Origin: an uncultured Flavobacteriia bacterium
GTDB lineage: Bacteria > Bacteroidota > Bacteroidia > Flavobacteriales > Flavobacteriaceae
DNA: 15,836 bases
Direction of reading: 5' to 3'
NCBI GenBank assembly: GCA_946482495.1
Contig: CAMLRV010000026.1
Span: 1-15,836 of the forward strand
The position numbers were made by a program, and so were the translations under genes. The notes under the pieces were generated by a model. That model worked only from the letters and a program-made list of their open reading frames with translations, did no database searches and was not told the DNA's origin. Every line of letters begins with the position of its first letter. The first letter of the stretch is position 1. Of this stretch, positions 7,601-15,820 are shown piece after piece.

Positions 7601-8980
7601 ATGAATAAATTAAAATTTTTAAAAGGAGATAAAACCATATGGGCAGTAATTTTTCTGTTGGCCATAGTGTCTTTCTTACCTGTATATAGTGCCAGTACAA
7701 ACTTGGTACATACTGTAGGAACGGGCGGTACAACTTTTGGGATTTTAATCAAACATTTAGTACATCTTGGAATCGGAATGGTGATCGTATATTTTGTTCA
7801 TAAATTGCATTTCGAAAAATTTAAAAAATATTCCATTTTCGGAATGATAGTAATTATTCCGGCCTTAATTTTTACTCTTTTACAAGGAAAAACAATTGGT
7901 GGTGCCAATGCTAGTCGCTGGTTAACTATTCCATTTATCAATTTGTCAATTCAAACTTCAACGTTAGCATTTACAATTTTGATGGTGTATGTGGCCAGAA
8001 CTTTGTCAAAGTTAAGTGAAACAAAATACGACTTTAAAGATTCATTCTTACAAATTTGGTTACCTGTTGGTTCGGTATTAATTTTCGTTTTACCATCCAA
8101 TTTTTCCACAACAGCTCTAATGTTTGCCATGGTTTGTATGTTGTTGTATATCGGACAATATCCATTAAAGTATTTAGCGGTTATTTTAGCAAGTGGAGTG
8201 GCAATGTTGGCGTTATTCTTTTTATTGGCTAAAGCATTTCCAGAACAAAAAGTATTTAGTCGTGTAAATACTTGGGTGGCTAGGGTTGAGAATTTTGCCA
8301 CAGACAAACCAGATGAAGATAAATATCAAATTGAAAATGCCAAAATTGCCATAGCAGTTGGGAAGATAAACGGAGTGGGACCAGGAAAAAGTATTCAGAA
8401 AAACTTCTTACCTCAATCCTCATCCGATTTCATTTTTGCCATTATCATTGAAGAGTATGGTCTAATTGGTGGATACCTTTTGGTGTTCTTTTATATGTTG
8501 TTATTCTTTAGGTTTTTAATCAGAGCAAATAAAACGAATAATTTATTTGGAAAATTACTCATTATCGGACTTGGTTTTCCGATAATAATTCAAGCTCTTA
8601 TTAATATGGGAGTTGCGGTAGAATTATTACCTGTAACAGGTCAGCCTTTGCCATTAATTAGTAGCGGTGGAACTTCAATTTGGATGACGTGTTTGTCGTT
8701 AGGAATTATTTTAAGTGTGACGAAAAGAGAAGATGAAATTGCTGCCGATTTAAAAGATTTTCAAGATAGAGAAGCTGCTTTACAACGAATTATTGATAGA
8801 GAAGTTTCTGTAATGCAAGCAGAAAATGATTCTGAACCAATTTCAGAAGAAGAACAAAAAGTAAATGATATGAAATATTCTATTCGTGAATCTTTAAAGC
8901 AAGAAAATGAATTGGATAATGACAGCGATAGTTTAGTAAACGGACAAAATCCAATGAATGCTATTTTAAATAAAAAGTGA
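7601..8980 (+). CDS. ftsW: Septal peptidoglycan glycosyltransferase FtsW (SEDS family)
   Basis: FtsW is the membrane-embedded SEDS polymerase that extends glycan strands from lipid II at the septum, in complex with FtsI. Around ten hydrophobic segments span residues about 14-373. SEDS landmarks include [20 protein letters not shown] with Asp276 (the position corresponding to the catalytic aspartate of the large extracytoplasmic loop), [11 protein letters not shown], and [13 protein letters not shown] at 347-359. After the last membrane segment there is a charged cytoplasmic tail of about 85 residues (375-459), rich in D, E, Q and S and predicted helical in part, longer than in many FtsW proteins. 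RodA is the alternative SEDS member, but location between murD and murG identifies FtsW. The stop overlaps a possible GTG start of murG. Confidence 0.96.
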   Translation: MNKLKFLKGDKTIWAVIFLLAIVSFLPVYSASTNLVHTVGTGGTTFGILIKHLVHLGIGMVIVYFVHKLHFEKFKKYSIFGMIVIIPALIFTLLQGKTIGGANASRWLTIPFINLSIQTSTLAFTILMVYVARTLSKLSETKYDFKDSFLQIWLPVGSVLIFVLPSNFSTTALMFAMVCMLLYIGQYPLKYLAVILASGVAMLALFFLLAKAFPEQKVFSRVNTWVARVENFATDKPDEDKYQIENAKIAIAVGKINGVGPGKSIQKNFLPQSSSDFIFAIIIEEYGLIGGYLLVFFYMLLFFRFLIRANKTNNLFGKLLIIGLGFPIIIQALINMGVAVELLPVTGQPLPLISSGGTSIWMTCLSLGIILSVTKREDEIAADLKDFQDREAALQRIIDREVSVMQAENDSEPISEEEQKVNDMKYSIRESLKQENELDNDSDSLVNGQNPMNAILNKK

Positions 8981-8985
8981 TAGTA

Positions 8986-10074
8986 ATGAAAAAACGTTTT
9001 ATTATTAGCGGAGGTGGAACTGGTGGACATATTTATCCAGCAATTTCTATTGCAAACGAATTAAAGGCGCAATTTCCTGAGGCTGAATTTTTATTTGTAG
9101 GTGCCAAAGATAAAATGGAAATGCAAAAAGTTCCTCACGCAGGTTACAAAATTGAAGGGCTTTGGATTTCTGGTTTACACCGAAAACTAACGCTTCACAA
9201 TGCAATGTTTCCTATCAAATTATTGTCAAGTTTATTTAAATCCTATTCAATTTTAAGAAAATTTAAACCAGATGTTGTGATTGGAACAGGTGGTTTTGCT
9301 AGTGGAGCCGTGCTAAAAGTAGCTTCCATGTTAAATATTCCAACAGTTATTCAGGAACAAAATTCATTTCCAGGGATCACAAATAAATTACTAGCCAAAA
9401 AAGCAGATGCAATTTGTGTGGCCTATGAAAATTTAGAACGTTTTTTTCCAAAAGATAGAATGCATTTTACGGGAAATCCTGTTCGTCAAGATTTAATTGA
9501 TGTGTCGAGTAAAAAAGACGAAGCAATTTCATATTTCAAGTTAGATGCCAATAAAAAAACACTATTAATTTTAGGTGGAAGTTTAGGTGCCAGAAGACTA
9601 AATCAATTAATTGAAAAAGATTTAGATTTCTTATTAGGACTAGGTTTTCAAATCATCTGGCAATGTGGAAAGCACTATTTAATCGATTATTCAAAACATA
9701 ACAATAAAGGAAATGTTCAAGTAACGGCTTTTATTGATAGAATGGATTTGGTTTACGCTGCGGCAGATATTGTAATTTCTCGCTCTGGAGCATCTTCTGT
9801 TTCTGAATTATGTATCGTTGGAACGCCTACTATTTTTATTCCTTCGCCAAACGTTTCTGAAGATCATCAAACGAAAAATGCGAAAGCAATTGTAGATAAA
9901 GGTGGTGCAATTATGATTAAAGAAACAGATTTAGAAGCCGAATTTAATTTAGTTTTTGAAGCATTAGTAAAAGACAAAGGAAAGTTAGAAAGTCTTTCTG
10001 AAAACATCAAAAAGTTAGCCTTGCCAAACGCTACAAAAGATATTGTTGAAGAGATTAAGAAGTTAATAAAATAA
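8986..10074 (+). CDS. murG: UDP-GlcNAc:lipid I N-acetylglucosaminyltransferase MurG
   Basis: MurG is a peripheral inner-membrane GT-B glycosyltransferase that adds GlcNAc to lipid I, forming lipid II. The N-terminal G-loop [11 protein letters not shown] (His15 in this numbering) and the middle second G-loop [11 protein letters not shown] are intact. The donor-binding region [10 protein letters not shown], followed by the proline-containing segment before EDHQTKNA, is also intact. I chose ATG 8986 ([11 protein letters not shown], 362 residues), six bases after the ftsW stop. The frame can be extended to GTG 8977, adding MIV and overlapping ftsW by 4 bases, but the ATG gives the usual distance to the glycine loop. 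The gene is followed by a 108-bp gap before murC. Confidence 0.96.
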   Translation: MKKRFIISGGGTGGHIYPAISIANELKAQFPEAEFLFVGAKDKMEMQKVPHAGYKIEGLWISGLHRKLTLHNAMFPIKLLSSLFKSYSILRKFKPDVVIGTGGFASGAVLKVASMLNIPTVIQEQNSFPGITNKLLAKKADAICVAYENLERFFPKDRMHFTGNPVRQDLIDVSSKKDEAISYFKLDANKKTLLILGGSLGARRLNQLIEKDLDFLLGLGFQIIWQCGKHYLIDYSKHNNKGNVQVTAFIDRMDLVYAAADIVISRSGASSVSELCIVGTPTIFIPSPNVSEDHQTKNAKAIVDKGGAIMIKETDLEAEFNLVFEALVKDKGKLESLSENIKKLALPNATKDIVEEIKKLIK

Positions 10075-10128
10075 AAATTAAGAGCAAGTTCAAAAAACAA
10101 GCTCACTAAAAATGAATTTTTAAATAAG

Positions 10129-10162
10129 TTTGAATTTTAAGTGGTATTGAACTTGAATTTTG
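10129..10162 (+). promoter_or_regulatory. Candidate Bacteroidota-type promoter upstream of murC
   Basis: TTTG at 10129-10132 is followed after 22 bases by GAATTTTG at 10155-10162, which matches TAnnTTTG at all but the first base. It sits in the 108-bp murG-murC gap, and a start about 7 bases downstream would leave a leader of roughly a dozen bases before ATG 10183. The second box overlaps the TTGAAC repeats, so the match could be a by-product of them. This is inference from consensus only. Confidence 0.3.
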
Positions 10163-10177
10163 AACTTGAAATTGAAC
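10147..10177 (+). repeat. Five tandem TTGAAN units upstream of murC
   Basis: The units are TTGAAC, TTGAATT, TTGAAC, TTGAAA and TTGAAC, five copies with a 6-base period and one extra base, ending 5 bases before the murC ATG. The same 108-bp gap also holds GAGC (10082-10085) and GCTC (10100-10103), a 4-base inverted repeat too short to call a terminator, and otherwise only AT-rich sequence. The function of the repeats is unknown. Confidence 0.75.
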
Positions 10178-10182
10178 TTTAA

Positions 10183-11532
10183 ATGAATTTAAATCAAATA
10201 CATAACGTTTATTTTATCGGAATCGGAGGAATCGGAATGAGTGCTTTAGCACGCTATTTTCAATTCATTGGGAAAAATGTAGCAGGATACGATAAAACAC
10301 CAACGCAATTAACTAACGAATTGCAAGAAAATGGTATTCAAATTCATTTTGAAGATGATGTGAATTTAATTGACAATAGTTTTAAAAATACGGAAAATAC
10401 TTTGGTGGTAATCACACCAGCTGTTCCCAAAAATCATGCGGAATGGAATTATTTCTTAAACGAAGGTTTTACAGTAAAAAAACGTGCAGAAGTATTAGGT
10501 ATTATAACTAAAGATACGTTTTGCTTTGCGGTTGCTGGGACTCACGGAAAAACTACAACTTCAAGTATTTTAGGACATGTTTTATATGAAAGTGGTGTAG
10601 ATGTTACGGCTTTTTTAGGTGGAATTGTAGAAGGTTACAATACGAATTTAATTGGCTCTGGAAAAACGGTTACGGTAGTGGAAGCCGATGAATTCGATAG
10701 ATCATTTTTGCACTTACACCCAAATTTATCGTGTGTAACTTCTATGGATGCTGACCATTTAGATATTTATGGAGATGCAGCAGCAATTGAAGCATCTTTT
10801 AGAGAATTTGCATATAAAGTTCCTTCTGATAATTTATTCATTATTAAAGGTTTGCCATTAGAAGGAAATACTATTGCGGTGAATGTTGGTGCAGATTACG
10901 TAGCTCAAAATATCCGTATTGAAAATGGTTTTTATGTTTTTGATGTAAAAACGAAAGAGGAATTGATTCAAAATGTGAAATTCGGATTACCAGGACATCA
11001 TAATTTAACAAATGCGTTATTGGCTTTTGCAATGGCGAAATCATATGGTGTGGAAAATGAGAAAATCAGTAAGGCGCTAGCATCTTTCAAAGGTGTGAGA
11101 AGACGCTTTTCTTTTCAAATTAGAGAAGAAAAATTAGTATATATTGATGATTATGCGCATCATCCAACTGAAATTAATGCAGTGCATCAAGCGGTTCGTG
11201 AATTGTATCCGAATAAAAAAATTATCGCTTGTTTTCAACCACATTTATTCAGTAGAACAAAAGATTTTATTGATGGTTTTGCAGAAAGTTTAGCACAATT
11301 TGATGAAATACTTTTGCTGGAAATTTATCCAGCACGCGAGTTGCCAATGGAAGGTGTGAATTCAACTTGGTTATTAAATAAAATTGAAAATAAAAACAAA
11401 CGTTTAGTAACAAAAGAAGAGTTGTTAATCAGTTTTGCAAATTCAGATGCAAATGTGTTTGTAACAATTGGCGCAGGTGATATTGGAGAAATGGTAAAAG
11501 ACATAAAGAAAATACTGAATGAAAAAGTTTAG
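10183..11532 (+). CDS. murC: UDP-N-acetylmuramate:L-alanine ligase MurC
   Basis: MurC catalyses the first stem-peptide addition, joining L-alanine to UDP-MurNAc with ATP in the cytoplasm. The 449-residue length is close to family norm. The order of motifs is complete: the N-terminal nucleotide-sugar loop GIGGIGMSALA, the ATP loop GTHGKTTT at 119-126, VEADEFDRSFL followed by DADHLDIYGD, GLPGHHNLTNALLA, and DDYAHHPTEI at 322-331. ATG 10183 gives the canonical start just before the first glycine loop. The last 14 bases overlap ftsQ, so those two genes are likely coupled. Mpl, a related muropeptide ligase, is excluded by the MurC-type motifs and the location. Confidence 0.97.
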   Translation: MNLNQIHNVYFIGIGGIGMSALARYFQFIGKNVAGYDKTPTQLTNELQENGIQIHFEDDVNLIDNSFKNTENTLVVITPAVPKNHAEWNYFLNEGFTVKKRAEVLGIITKDTFCFAVAGTHGKTTTSSILGHVLYESGVDVTAFLGGIVEGYNTNLIGSGKTVTVVEADEFDRSFLHLHPNLSCVTSMDADHLDIYGDAAAIEASFREFAYKVPSDNLFIIKGLPLEGNTIAVNVGADYVAQNIRIENGFYVFDVKTKEELIQNVKFGLPGHHNLTNALLAFAMAKSYGVENEKISKALASFKGVRRRFSFQIREEKLVYIDDYAHHPTEINAVHQAVRELYPNKKIIACFQPHLFSRTKDFIDGFAESLAQFDEILLLEIYPARELPMEGVNSTWLLNKIENKNKRLVTKEELLISFANSDANVFVTIGAGDIGEMVKDIKKILNEKV

Positions 11533-12241
11533 TTGGCAAAATATTCGTCTAGTATTGATGCTTTTCTTAGTGATTTTTTTGTTTTCATTTACGCAAAACA
11601 GAAATCAACAAAGGAAGATAAGCAAGGTGCAAGTTGAATTTCAGGGCGATAACAAAATGTTTTTAACAAACGAAATGGTTAATAACTTGTTAATACAAAA
11701 ATTGGGAGGCACTTTTGCAATCCAAAAAGAAAAAGTAGATTTGAAAGATTTGGAAAGTGTCTTGAAAAGACAACCATTTATTGAAAACGCCGAGGTGTAT
11801 ACCTCTGAAGACGGAGTATTAATGACGAAAGTTTTGCAAAAGTCCCCGATCGCAAGAGTTGTTAATAATAACCGAAATTTTTATGTAGATAAAAATGGCA
11901 GTGTGTTTCAATTGTCCAACAATTTCTCGTCAAGAGTTCCTATTGTTCAAGGAAATATTGAAGGAGAATTTAAAAAAGGTTTCATTGAAACTTTTAAAAC
12001 AATTGAAAAAGATGATTTCTTGAAAAAGAACATCATTGCAATCAAAATTCAAAAAAATGGGAGTATGACAATGCTTCCACGAGAATATGATTACGAAATC
12101 AATTTTGGGAAACCAATTTTAATTGACAAAAAGTTTAAAAATTACAAAGCTTTTTATCAATACGCATCGAAAGATTCGCTAATTGGTAAGTACAAATCAA
12201 TAAATTTAATTTTCACACAACAAGTAGTGTGTTCAAAATAG
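11519..12241 (+). CDS. ftsQ: Cell division protein FtsQ
   Basis: This bitopic divisome protein binds FtsL and FtsB and helps control FtsW-FtsI. The 240-residue chain has a short cytoplasmic start, a single transmembrane segment (about residues 9-25), then a POTRA-like domain (about 36-105, ending RQPFIENAEVYTSEDG) and a beta domain in which the KSPIARV and FYVDKNGSVF stretches resemble the conserved FtsQ beta region. Overall similarity to E. coli FtsQ is low, as usual for this phylum, but the position between murC and ftsA is diagnostic. The start codon lies within the last codons of murC, and only 5 bases separate its stop from ftsA. The short C-terminus ends in QQVVCSK, leaving a lone cysteine near the end. 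Confidence 0.9.
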   Translation: MKKFSWQNIRLVLMLFLVIFLFSFTQNRNQQRKISKVQVEFQGDNKMFLTNEMVNNLLIQKLGGTFAIQKEKVDLKDLESVLKRQPFIENAEVYTSEDGVLMTKVLQKSPIARVVNNNRNFYVDKNGSVFQLSNNFSSRVPIVQGNIEGEFKKGFIETFKTIEKDDFLKKNIIAIKIQKNGSMTMLPREYDYEINFGKPILIDKKFKNYKAFYQYASKDSLIGKYKSINLIFTQQVVCSK

Positions 12242-12246
12242 AATAG

Positions 12247-13638
12247 ATGATGAACAAAGAAAGTATTGCAGTAGGATTAGACATTGGTACAACGAAGATT
12301 GTAGCAATGATCGGCAAGAAAAATGAGTACGGGAAATTAGAAATCCTTGGTGTAGGGAAATCTAAAAGTTTGGGTGTGCATAGAGGTGTAGTAAATAATA
12401 TTACACAAACTATTCAGTCTATTCAACAAGCAATTTTAGAAGCAGAAAATAACTCAGGTTATAAAATTAATGATGTGGTAGTTGGTATTGCCGGACAGCA
12501 CATTCGTAGTATTCAACACAGTGATTACATCAGTAGAAAAAACCCTGAAGAAGTAATTGGTGAATACGATATTGAACAATTAACGTGTCAAGTTCAAAAT
12601 TTATCTATGCTTCCTGGGGAAGAAATTATTCATGCGTTGCCACAAGAATTTAAAATTGATGGACAATCTGAAATTTTAGAACCAATTGGAATGTATGGTG
12701 CTAGAGTAGAATCTAGTTTTCATATTGTAGTGGGACAAGCGGCGTCTATTAGAAATTTAGGTCGTTGTGTGAAAAACGCAGGATTAGAATTAACAGGTTT
12801 AACATTAGAACCATTAGCTTCTGCCGATGCAGTTTTAAGTGAAGAAGAAAAAGAAGCAGGAGTAGCATTAATCGATATAGGTGGTGGTACAACAGATTTA
12901 GCGGTTTTCAAAAATGGAGTAATTCGTCATACTGCTGTAATTCCATTCGGAGGAAATGTAATTACAGAAGATATTAAAGAAGGTTGTTCTATTATTGAAA
13001 AACAAGCAGAATTATTAAAAACACGTTTCGGGTCAGCTTGGCCAGGAGAAAATAAAGACAATGAAATTGTTTCTATTCCTGGATTAAGAGGTCGTGAACC
13101 AAAAGAAATTTCGTTAAAAAACTTATCAAAAATTATCCATGCAAGAGTAGTGGAAATTATTGAGCAAGTATACGCTGAAATTAAATTATACGGTCACGAT
13201 GAACCAAAGAAGAAATTAATTGCAGGAATTGTTTTAACTGGTGGTGGTTCGCAACTACAACATATAAAACAATTAGTAGAATATATTACTGGAATGGATA
13301 CTAGAATTGGTTATCCAAATGAGCATTTAGCTGGAAATTCAAGTGAAGAATTGTCAAGTCCGCTTTATGCTACTTCAGTTGGTTTAGTAATGGAAAGTTT
13401 AAGAAATCAAACAAACAGCGCTACACCATTTGTTGAAATGAAAGTGCCAGAACCAGTAAAAATCCCAGTTGCTCCAGAACCTATCATTGAAAACAATAGT
13501 ATTGAAGAAGAAATTGTACTAGAAGAAACTAAACAACCCACGCAAACCGTTTCGCAAGAAACACATGAGAGAAAGAAGAAATACGACTTTAATAACCTGT
13601 TAGGGAAAATTAAAGAGTTTTTAGATAATGTAGAATAA
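12247..13638 (+). CDS. ftsA: Cell division protein FtsA, actin-like membrane anchor of FtsZ
   Basis: FtsA is an actin-fold ATPase that binds the FtsZ C-terminal peptide and ties Z-ring filaments to the membrane. The 463-residue protein has the phosphate-1 loop GLDIGTTKIVAMIG near residues 10-23, phosphate-2 IDIGGGTTD at 209-217 and the adenosine-loop LTGGGSQ at 330-336. The SHS2/1C subdomain occupies about 90-170. A disordered P/E/V-rich linker (about 392-440) leads to a basic KKK cluster and the amphipathic helix FNNLLGKIKEFLDNV at the extreme C-terminus, a typical FtsA membrane-targeting sequence. Two ATGs lie in tandem at 12247 and 12250; either could be used. It is spaced 44 bp from ftsZ with a hairpin between them. 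Confidence 0.97.
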   Translation: MMNKESIAVGLDIGTTKIVAMIGKKNEYGKLEILGVGKSKSLGVHRGVVNNITQTIQSIQQAILEAENNSGYKINDVVVGIAGQHIRSIQHSDYISRKNPEEVIGEYDIEQLTCQVQNLSMLPGEEIIHALPQEFKIDGQSEILEPIGMYGARVESSFHIVVGQAASIRNLGRCVKNAGLELTGLTLEPLASADAVLSEEEKEAGVALIDIGGGTTDLAVFKNGVIRHTAVIPFGGNVITEDIKEGCSIIEKQAELLKTRFGSAWPGENKDNEIVSIPGLRGREPKEISLKNLSKIIHARVVEIIEQVYAEIKLYGHDEPKKKLIAGIVLTGGGSQLQHIKQLVEYITGMDTRIGYPNEHLAGNSSEELSSPLYATSVGLVMESLRNQTNSATPFVEMKVPEPVKIPVAPEPIIENNSIEEEIVLEETKQPTQTVSQETHERKKKYDFNNLLGKIKEFLDNVE

Positions 13639-13639
13639 A

Positions 13640-13662
13640 GTGTTATTAGTAGCAAATAACAC
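13640..13662 (+). other. Perfect 8-bp hairpin in the ftsA-ftsZ gap
   Basis: GTGTTATT (13640-13647) and AATAACAC (13655-13662) are exact reverse complements around the 7-base loop AGTAGCA. The hairpin starts one base after the ftsA stop codon and ends 20 bases before the ftsZ ATG. It is followed by A-rich rather than T-rich sequence, so it is not an intrinsic terminator on the + strand. Possible roles, all inferred, are mRNA stabilisation or processing that sets the ftsZ level apart from ftsA, or an operator. Confidence 0.7.
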
Positions 13663-13682
13663 AAAATAAAAAAGCCAAATAT

Positions 13683-15758
13683 ATGGAAAGCAACAACGAA
13701 TTTGGAAACATTACATTTGATTTGCCAAAAAATCAATCAAACGTAATCAAAGTTATTGGAGTTGGAGGAGGAGGAAGCAACGCCATTAACCACATGTTTA
13801 AACAAGGAATCATTGGAGTAGATTTCGTAGTTTGTAATACTGATTCTCAGGCATTGCAAACAAGTCCTGTGCCAAATAAAATTCAGTTAGGGGTAAACCT
13901 TACAGAAGGATTAGGTGCGGGTGCTAAACCTGAAATCGGACAACAAGCTGCCTTAGAAAGTATCGAGGAAATCGAAAAAATGCTTGATGCGAATACTAAA
14001 ATGGTATTTATTACTGCCGGAATGGGTGGTGGTACAGGTACTGGTGCTGCGCCAGTAATTGCGCAATTGGCTAAAGAAAGAGGGATTTTAACAGTAGGTA
14101 TTGTTACGATTCCATTTCAGTTTGAAGGAAAAAATCGTTCAGACCAAGCCATGGAAGGTGTGGAAAGATTAAGAAAACAAGTAGATTCTTTAATTGTTAT
14201 CAATAATAACAAATTAAGAGAAGTATATGGTAATCTTGGTTTTAAAGCAGGTTTCTCAAAAGCGGATGAAGTGTTAGCTACAGCTTCAAAAGGTATTGCG
14301 GAAGTGATTACCAATCACTTAACGATGAATATCGACCTTAAAGATGCGAAAACTGTATTAAGTGATAGTGGAACAGCTATTATGGGATCTTTTGTTGCTT
14401 CAGGTTCGGATAGAGCTAAAATTGCTATCCAATCTGCATTAGATTCTCCATTATTAAATGATAATAAAATTACTGGTGCTAAAAATGTGTTGTTGCTTAT
14501 CACATTTGGATCAGATGAAATTACTATCGATGAAATTAGTGAAATTAACGAATACATTCAAAGCGAAGCTGGACATAATGCTAATATCATCATGGGTATT
14601 GGTGAAGATGAAAAGTTAGAGCAGTCAATTTCGGTAACAGTTATTGCAACTGGATTTAACATCGAACAACAAAAAGAAATTATCAATGCAGAACCGCAAA
14701 AGATTATTCATTCTTTAGATGGTGAGCAAAAATTACAACATAATTTAACGCCAAGTGCTGTTACAACCCCAAGTGTTTCTGTGAATGAGCCAATTGCAAC
14801 TAATGTAACTTTTGAAGTTGAAGCGCCAAAGGAAGTGGTAGCTGAAGCAGAAACAAAAATTGTTTTCGAATTAAATGATTTCGAAGTTGAACAACCGCAA
14901 GTCATTCAACACCCAGTTTCAGATTTAATTCCAACTACGGATTATATCAGAAATTTGGATGTATTTTTTGAAAATGTTTCAGCAGAATTTCAAAAGCCTG
15001 TAGTAGAGCAACCAATTTTTAAAGTGGAAGTTCCAACACAAACCATTCAACATATTGAGCCAATTGCGCAAGTTGCTCCACCAGTTGTAGAAGCTGTTCA
15101 ACCAATTCAAGAATTTGAAATTATTTCAAACTCGGTGAGAGAAATTGAAGTAATTGATCCTGAATTTGTGGTAGCGCCAAACTTTGATTTTTCTTTAGAT
15201 TTATTCGAAACGAAATCGGAAGTGGAAAACAATCAAAATACTATTGTTTTTGAATTAAGCGAAGAAACAAAAGATATTAAAGTAAACGAAGCAGTACAAT
15301 TTTTCCCTGTGACAGAATTAGGTCAAGAAGGAATTATTAAATACACTTTAGAAGAAGAAATTGAAGAAGCTTTTGAACCAGCTGCTACTATTTCTCAAGT
15401 GGCTGAACCAATTGATGAAGAAGTAAACTTTACCGTTAAACATACTGTTTCTGAAACAACAACTTCTGAAAATAACTTTAGTTTTGATGCCGTTTCTCCA
15501 GTAGAAATGTCTATCGAAGAAATCTTAAAATCTAGAGCTGAAGAAAGAAAAAATAAATTAAAAAGTTTCAATCACAAGTTCAATAATCCAAACCGAATTG
15601 ACGATTTAGAGAAAGAACCAGCTTTTCGTCGTCAAGGATTAGATGTAACGAGTATGCCAAACCAAAATAATCAATCTCGCATGTCATTAGGAATTGATAG
15701 TAATGATGATATTCAATTACGTTCAAACAATTCTTTCTTGCATGATAATGTAGATTAA
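13683..15758 (+). CDS. ftsZ: Cell division protein FtsZ, tubulin-like GTPase, with long C-terminal linker
   Basis: FtsZ polymerises with GTP into the Z-ring that organises the divisome. The globular core covers about residues 20-325. It shows the T1 loop GVGGGGSNA at 26-34, the tubulin signature GGGTGTG at 115-121, and the T7 catalytic loop NIDLKD with Asp218 and Asp221. The total of 691 residues is far above the roughly 380 of E. coli FtsZ. The excess is a linker of about 300 residues rich in V, E, P, Q and I, with recurring IVFEL and PIQ/IQH phrases. A basic and aromatic patch EPAFRRQG at 645-652 resembles the C-terminal peptide that contacts FtsA. It is followed by 39 further residues ending NNSFLHDNVD. 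Long FtsZ tails are common in Flavobacteriia. It is the last gene before a strong terminator. Confidence 0.97.
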   Translation: MESNNEFGNITFDLPKNQSNVIKVIGVGGGGSNAINHMFKQGIIGVDFVVCNTDSQALQTSPVPNKIQLGVNLTEGLGAGAKPEIGQQAALESIEEIEKMLDANTKMVFITAGMGGGTGTGAAPVIAQLAKERGILTVGIVTIPFQFEGKNRSDQAMEGVERLRKQVDSLIVINNNKLREVYGNLGFKAGFSKADEVLATASKGIAEVITNHLTMNIDLKDAKTVLSDSGTAIMGSFVASGSDRAKIAIQSALDSPLLNDNKITGAKNVLLLITFGSDEITIDEISEINEYIQSEAGHNANIIMGIGEDEKLEQSISVTVIATGFNIEQQKEIINAEPQKIIHSLDGEQKLQHNLTPSAVTTPSVSVNEPIATNVTFEVEAPKEVVAEAETKIVFELNDFEVEQPQVIQHPVSDLIPTTDYIRNLDVFFENVSAEFQKPVVEQPIFKVEVPTQTIQHIEPIAQVAPPVVEAVQPIQEFEIISNSVREIEVIDPEFVVAPNFDFSLDLFETKSEVENNQNTIVFELSEETKDIKVNEAVQFFPVTELGQEGIIKYTLEEEIEEAFEPAATISQVAEPIDEEVNFTVKHTVSETTTSENNFSFDAVSPVEMSIEEILKSRAEERKNKLKSFNHKFNNPNRIDDLEKEPAFRRQGLDVTSMPNQNNQSRMSLGIDSNDDIQLRSNNSFLHDNVD

Positions 15759-15784
15759 GGATTTTATAACTATCTAAACAATGG

Positions 15785-15820
15785 AAAGCCCGGCTTGTTA
15801 TTTACGAGTCGGGTTTTTTT
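15785..15820 (+). terminator. Rho-independent terminator after ftsZ
   Basis: CCCGGCTTG (15789-15797) pairs with CGAGTCGGG (15805-15813) over 9 bp, including two G-T wobbles, around a 7-base loop TTATTTA. Seven T residues follow (15814-15820), and the AAAG before the stem can pair with the first of them. It lies 30 bases after the ftsZ stop and is by far the most GC-rich short element in an AT-rich region. It marks the end of the dcw transcript. The remaining 16 bases to the window edge hold nothing recognisable. Confidence 0.93.

Noticed and set aside
8977..8985. GTG start for murG overlapping the ftsW stop
   Set aside because: It would add only MIV. ATG 8986 gives [11 protein letters not shown] with the normal spacing to the glycine loop, so the ATG was preferred, though the GTG cannot be excluded.
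10082..10103. Terminator after murG (GAGC ... GCTC)
   Set aside because: The stem is only 4 bp with a 14-base loop and no T-tract follows, so read-through into murC is more likely.
13640..13662. Terminator between ftsA and ftsZ
   Set aside because: The hairpin is real, but it is AT-rich and followed by A residues rather than T residues on the + strand.
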